Of a stretch of DNA of 64,000 nt, positions 39,399 through 49,546 are shown one piece after another. The translations under genes were made by a program, and so were the position numbers. Within the stretch, counting starts at the first letter, position 1; each line of letters begins with the position of its first letter. The DNA comes from an uncultured Novosphingobium sp. (GTDB lineage: Bacteria > Pseudomonadota > Alphaproteobacteria > Sphingomonadales > Sphingomonadaceae). A model generated the notes under the pieces. That model was given only the letters and a program-made list of their open reading frames with translations, was not told where the DNA came from and did not search any database. The stretch lies in NCBI GenBank assembly GCA_946886075.1, contig CAMPHR010000014.1:14053-78052 (forward strand), in the 5' to 3' direction.

Positions 39399-41795
39399 AT
39401 GACTACGCAATATCCTCTTCTTCCGCTGCGCGACATCGTCGTGTTCCCGCAGATGATCGTTCCGCTCTTCGTTGGGCGCGACAAAAGCGTTGCTGCTCTT
39501 GAATCAGCGATGGAGGGCGACAAGGAAATTTTCCTCGTCTCGCAGCTTGATCCTGCGGAGGATGATCCCAACCGGGATTCGCTCTACGACACCGGTGTAA
39601 TCGCGATCGTGCTTCAATTGCTGAAGCTGCCCGACGGCACCGTCCGGGTGCTGGTCGAAGGAAAGCATCGCGCGCAATTGCAGTCGATCAGCACGGCTGA
39701 GAGCCATCTCGTCGCGGAAGTCGATCCGGTCGACGAGATCGCAGCTGAAGGTCCCGAGGCTTCCGCGCTGATGCGCTCAGTCGCTGAACAGTTCGAAAAT
39801 TACGCGAAGCTCAACAAGAAGCTGCCCGCTGAGACGCCGGTGCAGCTACGTGAGATCGAGGACGCGGGCCGTCTTGCTGACGCCGTCGCCGCCAACATCA
39901 ACGTGAAGGTGGCCGACAAACAGTCGCTGCTGGTCGAGGCCGATCCGGTCAAGCGCCTGGAGATGGTGTTCGCCTTCATGGAAGGTGAGCTTGGCGTCCT
40001 TCAGGTTGAAAAGAAGATCCGCGGCCGCGTGAAGCGGCAGATGGAAAAGACGCAGCGCGAATATTACCTCAATGAGCAGCTGAAGGCTATCCAGCGCGAA
40101 CTCGGCAATGGCGAGGGCGAAGAGGGCGATGAACTCGCCGAACTCGCCGAGAAGATCGCCAAGACCAAGCTCAGCAAGGAAGCGCGCGCGAAGGCGACGG
40201 CCGAGTTCAAGAAGCTGAAGGGCATGCAGCCCATGTCGGCCGAGGCGACGGTTGTGCGCAATTATCTCGACGTGCTGCTGGGCCTTCCCTGGGGCAAGAA
40301 GGGCAAGGTCAAGACCGACCTCAAGCGCGCGCAGGCGATCCTGGACGAGGATCATTTCGCGCTTGAGAAGGTCAAGGACCGGATCATCGAATATCTCGCG
40401 GTACAGGCGCGCACCAACAAGCTGAAGGGGCCGATCCTCTGCCTCGTCGGCCCTCCGGGCGTGGGTAAGACTTCGCTTGGCCGCTCGATCGCCAAGGCGA
40501 CGGGACGCGAATTCGTGCGTCAGTCGCTGGGTGGTGTGCGCGACGAAGCCGAAATCCGTGGCCATCGCCGCACCTATATTGGGTCGCTGCCCGGCAAGAT
40601 CGTGACCAACCTCAAGAAGGCCGGGACGATGAACCCGCTCTTCCTGCTGGATGAGATCGACAAGCTGGGCCAGGATTTCCGGGGCGATCCGGCGTCCGCG
40701 CTGCTCGAGGTTCTGGACCCTGAACAGAACAGCAAGTTCCAGGACCATTATCTGGAGATCGATGTCGATCTGTCGGATGTGATGTTCGTCACGACGGCCA
40801 ACTCGCTGAACCTGCCGCAACCCTTGCTCGACCGCATGGAGATCATCCGGCTCGAAGGTTATACCGAGGATGAGAAGGTCGAGATCGCGCAGCGTCACCT
40901 GCTGCAAAAGCAGATCGACGCGCACGGCCTCAAGGAAGGCGAGCTGGAAGTCACCGAAGCGGCTGTTCGCGACCTGATCCGCCATTATACGCGTGAAGCA
41001 GGCGTCCGAACGCTGGAGCGCGAAGTGGCGCGGCTCGCCCGCAAGGCGCTCCGCAAGATCCTGGAAGGCGTCTACGACAAGGTCACGATCACGCCCGAAA
41101 ATCTTTCCGACTATGCTGGTGTCAGGAAATTCCGTCACGGCGTTGGTGAAGAGGAAAACCAGATCGGCGCAGTTACAGGGCTGGCCTGGACCGAGGTGGG
41201 CGGCGAATTGCTGACCATCGAAGCCGTCACTGTTCCCGGCAAGGGCGCGATCCGGACGACCGGCAAGCTTGGCGAGGTGATGAACGAGTCCGTGCAGGCG
41301 GCCTTCTCTTATGTGAAGGCGCGCTCGCCCGGTTACGGCATCAAGCCCAGCATCTTCACGCGCAAGGACATCCATATCCACTTGCCCGAAGGTGCGGTGC
41401 CCAAGGATGGCCCTTCGGCAGGCATCGGCATGGTGACCAGCATTGTATCGACCTTGACCGGCATCCCTGTCCATAAGGACGTGGCGATGACAGGTGAGGT
41501 GACGCTACGTGGCCGTGTGCTCCCGATCGGCGGCCTCAAGGAAAAGCTGTTGGCGGCCCTGCGCGGCGGCATCAAGACCGTGCTCATCCCTGCGGAAAAC
41601 GAAAAGGACCTGGCGGAAATCCCGGCGAATATCCGGGAAGGGCTGGAAATCGTTCCCGTGTCGCATGTGGACGAGGTACTTTCGCGCGCCCTGGTTTCCG
41701 TCCCTGAAGCGATCGCCTGGACCGAAGAGGATGATCTCGCGGCTCAGCCGAGTCCGACCGCTGGGCGGGACGGTGACGCTACGCTTCGCCACTGA
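39399..41795 (+). CDS. lon: ATP-dependent protease Lon
   Basis: Lon is the cytosolic AAA+ serine protease for misfolded and regulatory proteins. The 798-aa chain has the N-terminal substrate domain ([22 protein letters not shown]), the Walker [16 protein letters not shown] and Walker [10 protein letters not shown]. The protease domain has its Ser in [10 protein letters not shown] and its Lys in [13 protein letters not shown]. The length is normal for LonA. hupB follows on the same strand, as in many proteobacteria. Confidence 0.98.
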   Translation: MTTQYPLLPLRDIVVFPQMIVPLFVGRDKSVAALESAMEGDKEIFLVSQLDPAEDDPNRDSLYDTGVIAIVLQLLKLPDGTVRVLVEGKHRAQLQSISTAESHLVAEVDPVDEIAAEGPEASALMRSVAEQFENYAKLNKKLPAETPVQLREIEDAGRLADAVAANINVKVADKQSLLVEADPVKRLEMVFAFMEGELGVLQVEKKIRGRVKRQMEKTQREYYLNEQLKAIQRELGNGEGEEGDELAELAEKIAKTKLSKEARAKATAEFKKLKGMQPMSAEATVVRNYLDVLLGLPWGKKGKVKTDLKRAQAILDEDHFALEKVKDRIIEYLAVQARTNKLKGPILCLVGPPGVGKTSLGRSIAKATGREFVRQSLGGVRDEAEIRGHRRTYIGSLPGKIVTNLKKAGTMNPLFLLDEIDKLGQDFRGDPASALLEVLDPEQNSKFQDHYLEIDVDLSDVMFVTTANSLNLPQPLLDRMEIIRLEGYTEDEKVEIAQRHLLQKQIDAHGLKEGELEVTEAAVRDLIRHYTREAGVRTLEREVARLARKALRKILEGVYDKVTITPENLSDYAGVRKFRHGVGEEENQIGAVTGLAWTEVGGELLTIEAVTVPGKGAIRTTGKLGEVMNESVQAAFSYVKARSPGYGIKPSIFTRKDIHIHLPEGAVPKDGPSAGIGMVTSIVSTLTGIPVHKDVAMTGEVTLRGRVLPIGGLKEKLLAALRGGIKTVLIPAENEKDLAEIPANIREGLEIVPVSHVDEVLSRALVSVPEAIAWTEEDDLAAQPSPTAGRDGDATLRH

Positions 41796-41889
41796 TTGCA
41801 AGCACAACGGCAATTAACCGCTACTTTCAGTGAGATTCCGGCCCAGAGCCGAAAATCTCATTGGAGGTGGCGGCTTCGTCGCTTTCCCT

Positions 41890-41918
41890 TTGACAGCCGT
41901 TCAAAGCTGCGCCTTATT
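41890..41918 (+). promoter_or_regulatory. Candidate hupB promoter
   Basis: A consensus -35 box TTGACA (41890-41895) is followed after 17 bases by CTTATT (41913-41918). The pair lies about 60 bases before the hupB ATG, in the 182-base gap after lon. Confidence 0.5.
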
Positions 41919-41977
41919 GCGCCGCCTATGCCGCGATTCCTTAGGTATTCACACAGCTAGAAGGGGGTTCCAAAGGT

Positions 41978-42250
41978 ATGAACAAGCAGGATTTGATCAG
42001 CGCTGTTGCGGAAAGCAGCGGCCTCAGCAAGAGCGACGCGACCAAGGCTGTTGAAGGCGTGTTCGATTCCATTTCTTCCGCGCTCAAGAAGGGTGACGAA
42101 GTTCGCCTGGTTGGCTTCGGCACATTTTCCGTTTCGCAGCGCAAGGCCTCGACCGGCCGCAACCCGCGCACGGGCGAAACGATGACCATCAAGGCGTCGG
42201 CCCAGCCCAAGTTCAAGGCTGGCAAAGGCCTGAAGGATTCGGTGAACTGA
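41978..42250 (+). CDS. hupB: HU family DNA-binding protein
   Basis: HU bends and compacts DNA as a dimer. The 90-aa protein starts MNKQDLISAVAESSGLSK and has the DNA-binding arm [21 protein letters not shown] with the intercalating Pro region. It ends PKFKAGKGLKDSVN. It follows lon and is closed by a strong terminator at 42382-42420. Confidence 0.97.
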   Translation: MNKQDLISAVAESSGLSKSDATKAVEGVFDSISSALKKGDEVRLVGFGTFSVSQRKASTGRNPRTGETMTIKASAQPKFKAGKGLKDSVN

Positions 42251-42330
42251 CAAGCATGGCGTCTTTCGCGGCGCCGATCCAGATATTAGGACGTTTGGCA
42301 TCGCGGCCTGATGGTTTAGGAGAGTAGAGC

Positions 42331-42357
42331 TGCAACAGGGGGAAAATGCCCCGTTGC
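42331..42357 (+). other. Additional hairpin between hupB and its terminator
   Basis: GCAAC-A-GGGG and CCCC-GTTGC can form a stem with one bulged A about 80 bases after the hupB stop and upstream of the T-rich terminator. It may stabilise the hupB mRNA 3' end. Confidence 0.3.
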
Positions 42358-42381
42358 GCCGATGTACTGAACAGAGGGAAG

Positions 42382-42420
42382 AGGGGCGCGGACCGGCGGG
42401 TTCGCGCCCCGTTTCTTTTT
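42382..42420 (+). terminator. Intrinsic terminator after hupB
   Basis: Stem GGGGCGCG (42383-42390) and CGCGCCCC (42403-42410), with a 12-base loop, is followed by GTTTCTTTTT. Confidence 0.9.
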
Positions 42421-42504
42421 CAGCATCACAGGCGCATTTGCCAGCTTGACGACCATCCCGTCGCCGCATATGTGCCGCATCTCTCCTGGGCCAAACGGCC
42501 CTGT

Positions 42505-42582
42505 GGCGATCGTAGCTCAGTTGGTTAGAGCGCTGGTTTGTGGTACCAGAGGTCGCGGGTTCGGATCCCGTCGATCGCCCCA
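42505..42582 (+). tRNA. tRNA-His (GTG anticodon)
   Basis: The acceptor strands GCGATCG and CGATCGC pair perfectly. The anticodon arm is CTGGT-TTGTGGT-ACCAG. The G before position 1 (42505) and C at position 73 give the G(-1):C73 identity pair, and CCA is encoded at 42580-42582. Confidence 0.97.
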
Positions 42583-42645
42583 TCTTCTCCCTTTTTCTTG
42601 CCGCGTGGGCTTCGCATCGACCCCTGACCCTTTTATAGCCGTGCT

Positions 42646-43017
42646 ATGGACGAAGGACGTGACAAGGGGCTGACCCTCAATCCCAAATTTGATCGCGACG
42701 GGCTGATCACGGCCGTTGTCACCGACGCTGCGAGCGGCGAAGTGCTGATGGTCGCGCACATGAATGACCAGGCGCTGGCGCTGACGGTGGAAACCGGATT
42801 GGCCCATTTCTGGTCGCGTAGCCGTCAGTCGCTATGGAAAAAGGGCGAGACCTCCGGGAACATGCTGGAGGTGCGCGACATCCGGATCGATTGCGATCAG
42901 GACGCAGTCTGGGTGAAGGCGGTTCCAGCAGGCCCCACCTGCCACACCGGTGCGCGTTCCTGCTTTTTCCGACGTGTCGGCGCGGAAGGACTGACTGCTG
43001 TCGATACGGTGGAATAG
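42646..43017 (+). CDS. hisI: Phosphoribosyl-AMP cyclohydrolase
   Basis: HisI opens the adenine ring of PR-AMP in histidine synthesis. The 123-aa protein has the metal and active-site motifs [38 protein letters not shown] residues (here [18 protein letters not shown]) and the zinc Cys pair in [13 protein letters not shown]. It is the separate HisI form without a HisE domain. The neighbouring his genes are not in the window. Confidence 0.95.
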   Translation: MDEGRDKGLTLNPKFDRDGLITAVVTDAASGEVLMVAHMNDQALALTVETGLAHFWSRSRQSLWKKGETSGNMLEVRDIRIDCDQDAVWVKAVPAGPTCHTGARSCFFRRVGAEGLTAVDTVE

Positions 43018-43534
43018 TCTCGCCATCCTGCCGCTGCTGGTCGCCTGTCAGGGTGACGGTGGGCGGTCGGCAGCGACATCGGGCAACATGGCCTCTGCGT
43101 CAGGTCTTGAGCGCGCGGCGATCGAAAGCGGCGTCATCGCGGACACCTCCAGATCATCCCCGGTCGGGCTCTTCCAGCGGCGACATGAGGCTGGAAACGA
43201 CATGCTCTGCATCATCCCGGCGCAGTCGGGTGACTTCCGGTTCGGCGCAGAAGCCGTGTTTGGCGAAGATCAGCGCTGCCACGGTAAGGGGGCCGCGAAA
43301 CGCGCGGGAGACAAGCTGATCCTCAGCTTCGATCGTGGCGATCGCTGTGTCGCCGTCGCCCAATATGACGGCGATCAGATTGCCTTTCCTGGCGTTCTGG
43401 ATGTGAAATGCGCCGACCTGTGCGAAGGCCGTGCCTCGCTGGAGGGCGTCAGCTTTCCCCGCTCGGCCAGCGACGCAGGTGCAGCCTTGCGCGCCAAAGA
43501 TCGAGAGGGGAACGCCCTCTGCGAACAAAATTAG
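42995..43534 (+). CDS. Putative lipoprotein of unknown function, non-standard start
   Basis: The first ATG (43088) gives 148 residues, but the same frame upstream encodes a convincing lipoprotein signal: [14 protein letters not shown], with the lipobox Cys at codon 43046. The frame is closed by TGA at 42992 and contains no ATG, GTG or TTG before 43088. CTG at 42995, preceded by GGAAGGA, is the best start (179 aa). The mature part has several Cys residues ([34 protein letters not shown]). The family is unknown to me. It overlaps the end of hisI. Confidence 0.6.
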   Translation: MLSIRWNSLAILPLLVACQGDGGRSAATSGNMASASGLERAAIESGVIADTSRSSPVGLFQRRHEAGNDMLCIIPAQSGDFRFGAEAVFGEDQRCHGKGAAKRAGDKLILSFDRGDRCVAVAQYDGDQIAFPGVLDVKCADLCEGRASLEGVSFPRSASDAGAALRAKDREGNALCEQN

Positions 43535-43540
43535 GAAAGC

Positions 43541-44215
43541 TCAGCCCGCCTTCTCGGCGTGGCTCGTATCCAGCATCTTGCCTTGGGTGATGATTACCAA
43601 ATCGCCCAGTTTCACCGCGGCGAACAGCTTGCGGGCAAAGGCCGTCGGCACGCCGATGCAGCCATGGGTGGCATTGCCCCACTGGACGTCGCTGCCATGT
43701 ATCGCCACGCCATCATTGGTCAGCCGCAGCATATAGGGCATTGGCGCGTCGTACAGCGTCGACACATGATCCGCGTCCTTCTGCGTGATCGGGAAAGCGC
43801 CTAGCGGGCTCGGTTTGTCGTCTGCGCCATAAATGATCACCGCCGCGCCGATCTCATGGCCGTCCCGAAAGGCGGACAGGGTCTGCGCCTTCAGATCCAC
43901 CGTTATGATGACCGGGCCAGTGGCGGGCGCCCTGCTGTCGTCCCAGACATAGTCACCGTGCCGGAAAGGCCCCGCTATCGGCAGTACGCTCTTGACCCCC
44001 AATGCATGAGGATCGACTGGCAGGGGTTGAGATCGGCTCCGCTCGACTGGCGCAGCGCTCGTCGTCTTCGCTGTGGGAGCAGCCTGCCGCGCCGGTTGCA
44101 GATCGCGCCCCCGATCGACATAGCTTCCCACCAGCAGAGCGGCCGCGCCAAGGACGCCGCCAGCCAGCAGCTTAGGACCTGCAAGCTTCGCTATATTTTT
44201 AAACAATCGCGCCAT
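43541..44215 (-). CDS. L,D-transpeptidase (YkuD domain), membrane-anchored
   Basis: The 224-aa protein has one N-terminal membrane helix (LLAGGVLGAAALLVGSYV), a Pro/Ala-rich linker and a YkuD domain. The catalytic signature is VAIHGSDVQWGNATHGCIGVP, with His and Cys in HGC. It acts on peptidoglycan stem peptides or attaches proteins to them in the periplasm. The tail extends about 30 residues past the motif. It is convergent with the lipoprotein gene. Confidence 0.92.
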   Translation of the reverse strand: MARLFKNIAKLAGPKLLAGGVLGAAALLVGSYVDRGRDLQPARQAAPTAKTTSAAPVERSRSQPLPVDPHALGVKSVLPIAGPFRHGDYVWDDSRAPATGPVIITVDLKAQTLSAFRDGHEIGAAVIIYGADDKPSPLGAFPITQKDADHVSTLYDAPMPYMLRLTNDGVAIHGSDVQWGNATHGCIGVPTAFARKLFAAVKLGDLVIITQGKMLDTSHAEKAG

Positions 44216-44245
44216 GCACGCCCTGTTGGACGAAAAAGGTTAAGT

Positions 44246-46513
44246 TCAGCCTTCCCGATCGACCTCGGCCGCGGCGATCGCGGTGAGGTTCAGGATGCCG
44301 CGAGCAGTCACGCCCGGTGTCAGCACATGGATAGGTTGGGCCAACCCCATCAGCATCGGCCCTACAGTCGGCGAGCTGGAGGAGGCTGACAGCGCCGTCA
44401 GGGTGATGTTCGCCGAATCAAGATTGGGCATGACCAGCAGGTTCGCCGGTCCTTCAAATCGCGTGTCCGGGACGAGCCGCTCGCGCAGCGACTGGCTGAG
44501 CGCCGCGTCGGCATGCATTTCACCATCGACCAGCAGGTCCGGCGCCTGCGCGCGCACCAGCTGCAGCGCCGTCCGCATCTTTCGCGCGCTGGGGCTGTGC
44601 GACGCGCCGAAATTGGAGTGCGAAAGCAGCGCAACGCGCGGCGTCAGTCCGAAATGACGTAGCTCCGTCGCCCCCGCGATGGCCATTTCGGCAACCTGCT
44701 CGGGTGTCGGGTCGGGCACCATATGCGTGTCTGAAATGAACAGTGCACCTGCGTCCAGGATCAGGCCTGAAAGCGCATAAACCCGGCTATGCCCCGCCCG
44801 CCGATCGATGATCCGGAGCACATGTTCGACCTGGCCCCAATATTCGCTGTTCCCGCCAACCAGCGCGGCATCGACGCGCCCGGTGCGCAGCAGCATCGCT
44901 GCCGTGACGGTGGGCCGCCGATAGACATGACGCAGCAGTTCGGCCGTGGGGACGCCCTTGCGCGCGGCGATGGCGCGATATGCCTCCACCAATTCGGCAA
45001 GCAATTCATGGTCGGTCTCCGGATCGACCACCTCCACATCGCGGTCGAGTTCGAGCCGCAGGCCAAGGCCGGGCAGCTTCTGCTCCAATATGCGCCGCCG
45101 CGCAACGATGACCGGGCGGACAATCCCTTCATCCAGACCATCCTGGATCGCGCGCAGCACGCGTTCGTCCTCGCCTTCGCCATAGGCGATACGGCGGCAG
45201 GTGCCTCGTGCCGCTTCGAACACGGGCAACATCAGTTGCGCTGAACGCGTGTTCTGCTGCGCCAGCGATCGGCGATAAGCTTCGATGTCGAGCGAGCGCT
45301 TTGCCACGCCGCTATCCATCGCGGCCTTTGCCACGGCAGGCGCAATCTCGGCGATCAACCGGGGATCGAAGGGTGTGGGAATGATATAGTCCGGGCCAAA
45401 CACGAGCCGACGCCCGCCATAGGCCTGCGCCACGCTGTCATGCGCGGGAAGCCGGGCCAGCGCGGCGATCGCCTCGGCCGCGGCGGCCTTCATCGCCTCG
45501 TTGATCTCGGTCGCTCGCGCGTCCAAGGCGCCCCGGAACATGTAGGGGAAGCACAGAACGTTGTTCACCTGATTGGGATAGTCGGAGCGGCCGGTCGCAA
45601 CGATCGCATCGGGCCGTGCCTCGCGCGCGACCTCCGGGCGTATCTCCGGCTCCGGGTTCGCCAGAGCGAAGATCAGCGGATTGGGGGCGAGCAGCGGAAG
45701 CCATTCTGGCTTCAACACGCCCGGCGCCGACAGCCCCAGGAATATGTTTGCGCCCGGCAAGACCTCCGGCAACGTCCGTGCGTTGGTCTTGCGCGCGTAG
45801 CGGGCCATGTTGGGCAGCATGCCCTCGCGGCCCGAATGAATGACGCCGTCCTTGTCGGTCAGCGTCACATGCTCGACCGGCAGGCCCATCGACACCAGCA
45901 GATCGACGCAGGCCAGCGCCGCCGCGCCAGCGCCCGAAGTCACCAACCGCGCCTCAGCCAAGGTCTTTCCCTGCAGCACCAGCGCGTTGCGCACGGCCGC
46001 CGCCACGACGATAGCAGTACCATGCTGGTCGTCATGGAAGACGGGGATGTTCATCCGCTTCTTGAGTTCCGCCTCGATCGCGAAACATTCCGGCGCCTTG
46101 ATGTCTTCCAGATTGATCCCGCCAAAGGTGGGTTCGAGCAAGGCCACGGCCTCGACGAACTTCTCGGGATCGGTCGTGTCCACCTCGATGTCGAAAACGT
46201 CGATGTCGGCGAATTTCTTGAAGAGGACCGCCTTGCCCTCCATCACCGGCTTCGACGCAAGGGCGCCGATCGATCCCAGTCCCAGCACCGCCGTGCCGTT
46301 TGAAATCACTGCGACCAGGTTCCCGCGCGCGGTGTAATCCATTGCCTTGTCGGGATCTTCAGCGATTTCAAGGCAGGGCGCCGCAACGCCTGGCGAATAG
46401 GCCAACGCCAGGTCGCGCTGGTTCACCATCCGCTTGGTAGGTTCGATCCGCAGCTTTCCGGGTTGCGGAAGACGATGATAATCCAGGGCTGCGCGGCGGG
46501 TGTTGTCGTCCAT
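44246..46513 (-). CDS. maeB: NADP-dependent malic enzyme with phosphotransacetylase-like domain
   Basis: MaeB decarboxylates malate to pyruvate with NADP+. The 755-aa form has an N-terminal malic domain ([17 protein letters not shown]), an NAD-binding domain ([20 protein letters not shown]) and a C-terminal phosphotransacetylase-like domain from about residue 430. That last domain is thought to be regulatory, binding acetyl-CoA. This three-part form is standard for proteobacterial MaeB. It is divergent from alaS. Confidence 0.96.
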   Translation of the reverse strand: MDDNTRRAALDYHRLPQPGKLRIEPTKRMVNQRDLALAYSPGVAAPCLEIAEDPDKAMDYTARGNLVAVISNGTAVLGLGSIGALASKPVMEGKAVLFKKFADIDVFDIEVDTTDPEKFVEAVALLEPTFGGINLEDIKAPECFAIEAELKKRMNIPVFHDDQHGTAIVVAAAVRNALVLQGKTLAEARLVTSGAGAAALACVDLLVSMGLPVEHVTLTDKDGVIHSGREGMLPNMARYARKTNARTLPEVLPGANIFLGLSAPGVLKPEWLPLLAPNPLIFALANPEPEIRPEVAREARPDAIVATGRSDYPNQVNNVLCFPYMFRGALDARATEINEAMKAAAAEAIAALARLPAHDSVAQAYGGRRLVFGPDYIIPTPFDPRLIAEIAPAVAKAAMDSGVAKRSLDIEAYRRSLAQQNTRSAQLMLPVFEAARGTCRRIAYGEGEDERVLRAIQDGLDEGIVRPVIVARRRILEQKLPGLGLRLELDRDVEVVDPETDHELLAELVEAYRAIAARKGVPTAELLRHVYRRPTVTAAMLLRTGRVDAALVGGNSEYWGQVEHVLRIIDRRAGHSRVYALSGLILDAGALFISDTHMVPDPTPEQVAEMAIAGATELRHFGLTPRVALLSHSNFGASHSPSARKMRTALQLVRAQAPDLLVDGEMHADAALSQSLRERLVPDTRFEGPANLLVMPNLDSANITLTALSASSSSPTVGPMLMGLAQPIHVLTPGVTARGILNLTAIAAAEVDREG

Positions 46514-46621
46514 ATGACGCGGCCTTATTCTTGATTGGGGTTAGTGGCAATGCCGCTGCGCCGGTAAATGGCGGATTTGCGTGTCTTGTCGGATAAGAGA
46601 ACCTACTTGACCGCTGCGATG

Positions 46622-46647
46622 AAAAGCCCCGCTTGTGCGCCGGGGCG
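46622..46647 (-). terminator. Terminator-like hairpin in the maeB-alaS gap
   Basis: GCCCCG (46626-46631) and CGGGGC (46641-46646) form a 6-bp G+C stem with a 9-base loop. On the minus strand it is followed by TTTT. It lies upstream of maeB in the maeB direction, and in the 5' leader of alaS on the other strand. Confidence 0.45.
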
Positions 46648-46667
46648 CTTCCCACTAAATCGCGCGC

Positions 46668-49322
46668 ATGACATCGACCAACGACATTCGCCGCTCCTTC
46701 CTCGACTATTTCGGGGCGAACGGCCACACCATCGTTCCGTCAGCGCCGCTGGTGCCGCATAACGATCCCACGCTGATGTTCGTCAATGCGGGCATGGTGC
46801 CGTTCAAGAATGTCTTCACGGGTCTTGAAACCCGGCCCTATACGACAGCGACCAGCAGCCAAAAGTCGGTCCGGGCGGGCGGCAAGCATAACGATCTCGA
46901 CAATGTGGGTTATACCGCGCGCCACCACACCTTCTTTGAAATGCTGGGCAATTTCAGCTTTGGCGACTATTTCAAGGAACAGGCGATCACTCATGCCTGG
47001 ACCTTGTTGACGAAGGAGTGGGGGATTCCTGCGGACAAGCTCACCGCGACCGTCTACCACACCGACGACGAAGCCTTCGCCCTGTGGAAGAAGATTGCGG
47101 GCCTCCCCGAAGACCGCATCATCCGTATCCCGACCAAGGATAATTTCTGGGCGATGGGGGACAGTGGTCCCTGTGGTCCGTGCTCCGAAATTTTCTACGA
47201 TCATGGCGATCATATCTGGGGCGGGCCTCCGGGATCGCCGGAAGAAGATGGCGATCGTTTCGTCGAAATCTGGAACCTCGTCTTCATGCAATATGAGCAG
47301 GAAGCGAACGAGATCGTTTCGGAACTGCCCAAGCCAAGCATCGACACCGGCATGGGCCTGGAGCGCGTCGCTGCCGTGTTGCAGGGCGTCCACGACAATT
47401 ATGACACCGACACTTTCAAGGCGCTGATCGAAGAATCGGGCGCGCTGACGAAGACTGCTATTGATGGCGAGTTCAAGGCCAGCCATCGCGTCATCGCCGA
47501 CCATCTCCGCTCGACCAGCTTCTTGATCGCAGATGGCGTGCTGCCCGCGAACGAAGGCCGCGGCTATGTCCTGCGCCGCATCATGCGCCGCGCCATGCGC
47601 CACGCGCACATCATCGGCGCGAAGGAGCCGTTGATGCATCGCCTCGTCGGTAGCCTCGTGTCTGAAATGGGTGGCGCCTATCAGGAACTGGTCCGCGCCC
47701 AGCCTCTGATCGAGGAAACGCTGCTGCGTGAGGAAACCCGTTTCCGCCAGACGCTGGAAAAGGGCCTGAAGCTGCTGGATGAAGCGACCGGCGACCTGGC
47801 CGAAGGCGGCACGCTGCCGGGTGAAACCGCGTTCAAGCTCTATGATACCTATGGCTTCCCCTATGACCTGACCGAAGACGCTCTGCGCTCGCGCGGCCTG
47901 ACCGTCGATCGCGAGGGTTTCCACTCCGCCATGGCCGAACAGAAGGCCGCCGCGCGCGCCGCCTGGAAGGGCTCGGGCGAAAAGGCGTCGGACGAAATCT
48001 GGTTCGATATCGCCGAAAAAGCGGGCAACACCGAGTTCATCGGCTACAGCTCGACCGAGGGTGAGGGCGAGGTGCTGGCGATCGTCAAGGACGGTGTGAA
48101 CTTCGACAGCGCGTCCGCCGGTGAGACGGTCACCATCGTCACGAATCAGACGCCTTTTTACGGCGAAAGCGGCGGCCAGATGGGCGACGCGGGTGCGATC
48201 ACGTCGCTGTCCGGCCTCGTCGCCGATGTCGAGGATACCGCGAAGCCACTCGGCCGCCTGCATGCCCACAGGGCGAAGATCGGCCAAGGCAGCATCAAGG
48301 TAGGCGACACCGTTCATCTGTCGGTTGACGTGAACCGCCGCGACCGCATCCGCGCCAATCACAGCGCGACCCATTTGCTGCACGCCGCGCTCCGCAACAC
48401 GCTGGGCGCGCATGTGACGCAGAAGGGCAGCCTCGTCGCGCCTGAACGCCTGCGCTTTGACTTCTCGCATCCTGAAGCGCTGACCCACAGCCAGATCGCA
48501 TCGGTCGAAAGCCTGGTGAATGAGCAGGTGCGTCACAATGAACAGGTCACGACCCGCCTCATGACCCCGGATGATGCCATTGCGGCAGGGGCGATGGCCC
48601 TGTTCGGCGAAAAATATGGCGACGAAGTCCGTGTCCTTTCCATGGGGAAGGGCGATGCGAACAGCTATTCGGTAGAGCTATGCGGCGGCACGCACGTCAA
48701 CGCGACGGGCGACATCGCGATCTTCAAGATCATCTCGGAAAGCGCGGTCTCCTCCGGGGTTCGCCGGATCGAGGCATTGACCGGTGAAGCTGCGCGCCTG
48801 TGGCTGACCGATCGCGAAGATCGTTTGCGCCAATCGGCCGCTGCGCTCAAGACCACCCCGGAAGAGGTGCCCGCGCGCATTGCGGCCCTCGTCGAACAGA
48901 GCCGGAAGCTTGAACGCGAACTAGCCGAAGCCAAAAAGGCGCTCGCTCTTGGCGGCGGCAATGCTGGTCAAGCGGCAGGTCCGGAAAAAGTTGGCAACAT
49001 CGACTTCATCGGTCAGGTGATCGAGGGGCTCGATGCCAAGGAACTGCGCGGCATCGTTGATCAGAACAAGGCTACACTTGGTAGCGGGGTCTCCGCTATC
49101 CTGGCAGTCGTCGATGGACGCGCGAGCATTGCCGTTGGCGTAACCGACGATCTGGTCGGCTCGGTCAGCGCCGTCGATCTCGTCCGCGCAGGCGTCGAAG
49201 CGCTCGGTGGAAAGGGCGGCGGCGGTCGTCCTGACATGGCGCAGGGCGGAGGTCCTGAGGGTGACAAGGCTGCTGCGGCGATCGACGCGGTGAAGGCTGC
49301 TCTGGCCAGCGTACCTGCCTGA
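46668..49322 (+). CDS. alaS: Alanyl-tRNA synthetase
   Basis: AlaS charges tRNA-Ala; three tRNA-Ala genes lie 7 kb away. The 884-aa protein has the class II core ([25 protein letters not shown], then [16 protein letters not shown]). The editing domain has zinc ligands in [12 protein letters not shown] and [10 protein letters not shown]. The C-Ala domain ends with [14 protein letters not shown]. The length and all domains are complete. Confidence 0.98.
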   Translation: MTSTNDIRRSFLDYFGANGHTIVPSAPLVPHNDPTLMFVNAGMVPFKNVFTGLETRPYTTATSSQKSVRAGGKHNDLDNVGYTARHHTFFEMLGNFSFGDYFKEQAITHAWTLLTKEWGIPADKLTATVYHTDDEAFALWKKIAGLPEDRIIRIPTKDNFWAMGDSGPCGPCSEIFYDHGDHIWGGPPGSPEEDGDRFVEIWNLVFMQYEQEANEIVSELPKPSIDTGMGLERVAAVLQGVHDNYDTDTFKALIEESGALTKTAIDGEFKASHRVIADHLRSTSFLIADGVLPANEGRGYVLRRIMRRAMRHAHIIGAKEPLMHRLVGSLVSEMGGAYQELVRAQPLIEETLLREETRFRQTLEKGLKLLDEATGDLAEGGTLPGETAFKLYDTYGFPYDLTEDALRSRGLTVDREGFHSAMAEQKAAARAAWKGSGEKASDEIWFDIAEKAGNTEFIGYSSTEGEGEVLAIVKDGVNFDSASAGETVTIVTNQTPFYGESGGQMGDAGAITSLSGLVADVEDTAKPLGRLHAHRAKIGQGSIKVGDTVHLSVDVNRRDRIRANHSATHLLHAALRNTLGAHVTQKGSLVAPERLRFDFSHPEALTHSQIASVESLVNEQVRHNEQVTTRLMTPDDAIAAGAMALFGEKYGDEVRVLSMGKGDANSYSVELCGGTHVNATGDIAIFKIISESAVSSGVRRIEALTGEAARLWLTDREDRLRQSAAALKTTPEEVPARIAALVEQSRKLERELAEAKKALALGGGNAGQAAGPEKVGNIDFIGQVIEGLDAKELRGIVDQNKATLGSGVSAILAVVDGRASIAVGVTDDLVGSVSAVDLVRAGVEALGGKGGGGRPDMAQGGGPEGDKAAAAIDAVKAALASVPA

Positions 49323-49546
49323 TAGTTTGGTTGCTCACCCTCCTCACCAGCGAGAGCGCTTTGGCGAGGCTGGCGGTGGAGGGGGAGCGATACGGCCGGG
49401 CAGCAGCGGATTAACGTCGATGCACCTCATCAGGTATATAAGGCTGTCCTACAGCCCTATCTTTAGGATAATCCGCTTTCCGGCTCTTTGAACTAGTGAA
49501 GGTCGACGCGCAGAGCTCTGCATCTCGTCGTCCCTCCACTGGCAGA
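49323..49546. other. Intergenic region between alaS and the Kef-type antiporter
   Basis: The 224 bases between two convergent genes hold a small hairpin, GGCTGT-CCT-ACAGCC near 49443. A G+C-rich tract resembling the dispersed repeats (CTCACCCTCCTCACCAGCG) is also present. I see no gene and no clear T-run terminator. Confidence 0.4.

Noticed and set aside
39846..41474. A 542-codon open frame antisense to lon
   Set aside because: It is a frame shadow of lon, without start signals or family resemblance.
42505..42582. A tRNA-His lacking G(-1), as in some Alphaproteobacteria
   Set aside because: Careful alignment of the acceptor stem shows an encoded G at -1 opposite C73, i.e. the standard form.
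46740..48536. A 598-codon open frame antisense to alaS
   Set aside because: alaS is complete with all editing and C-Ala motifs; the antisense frame shows no domain.
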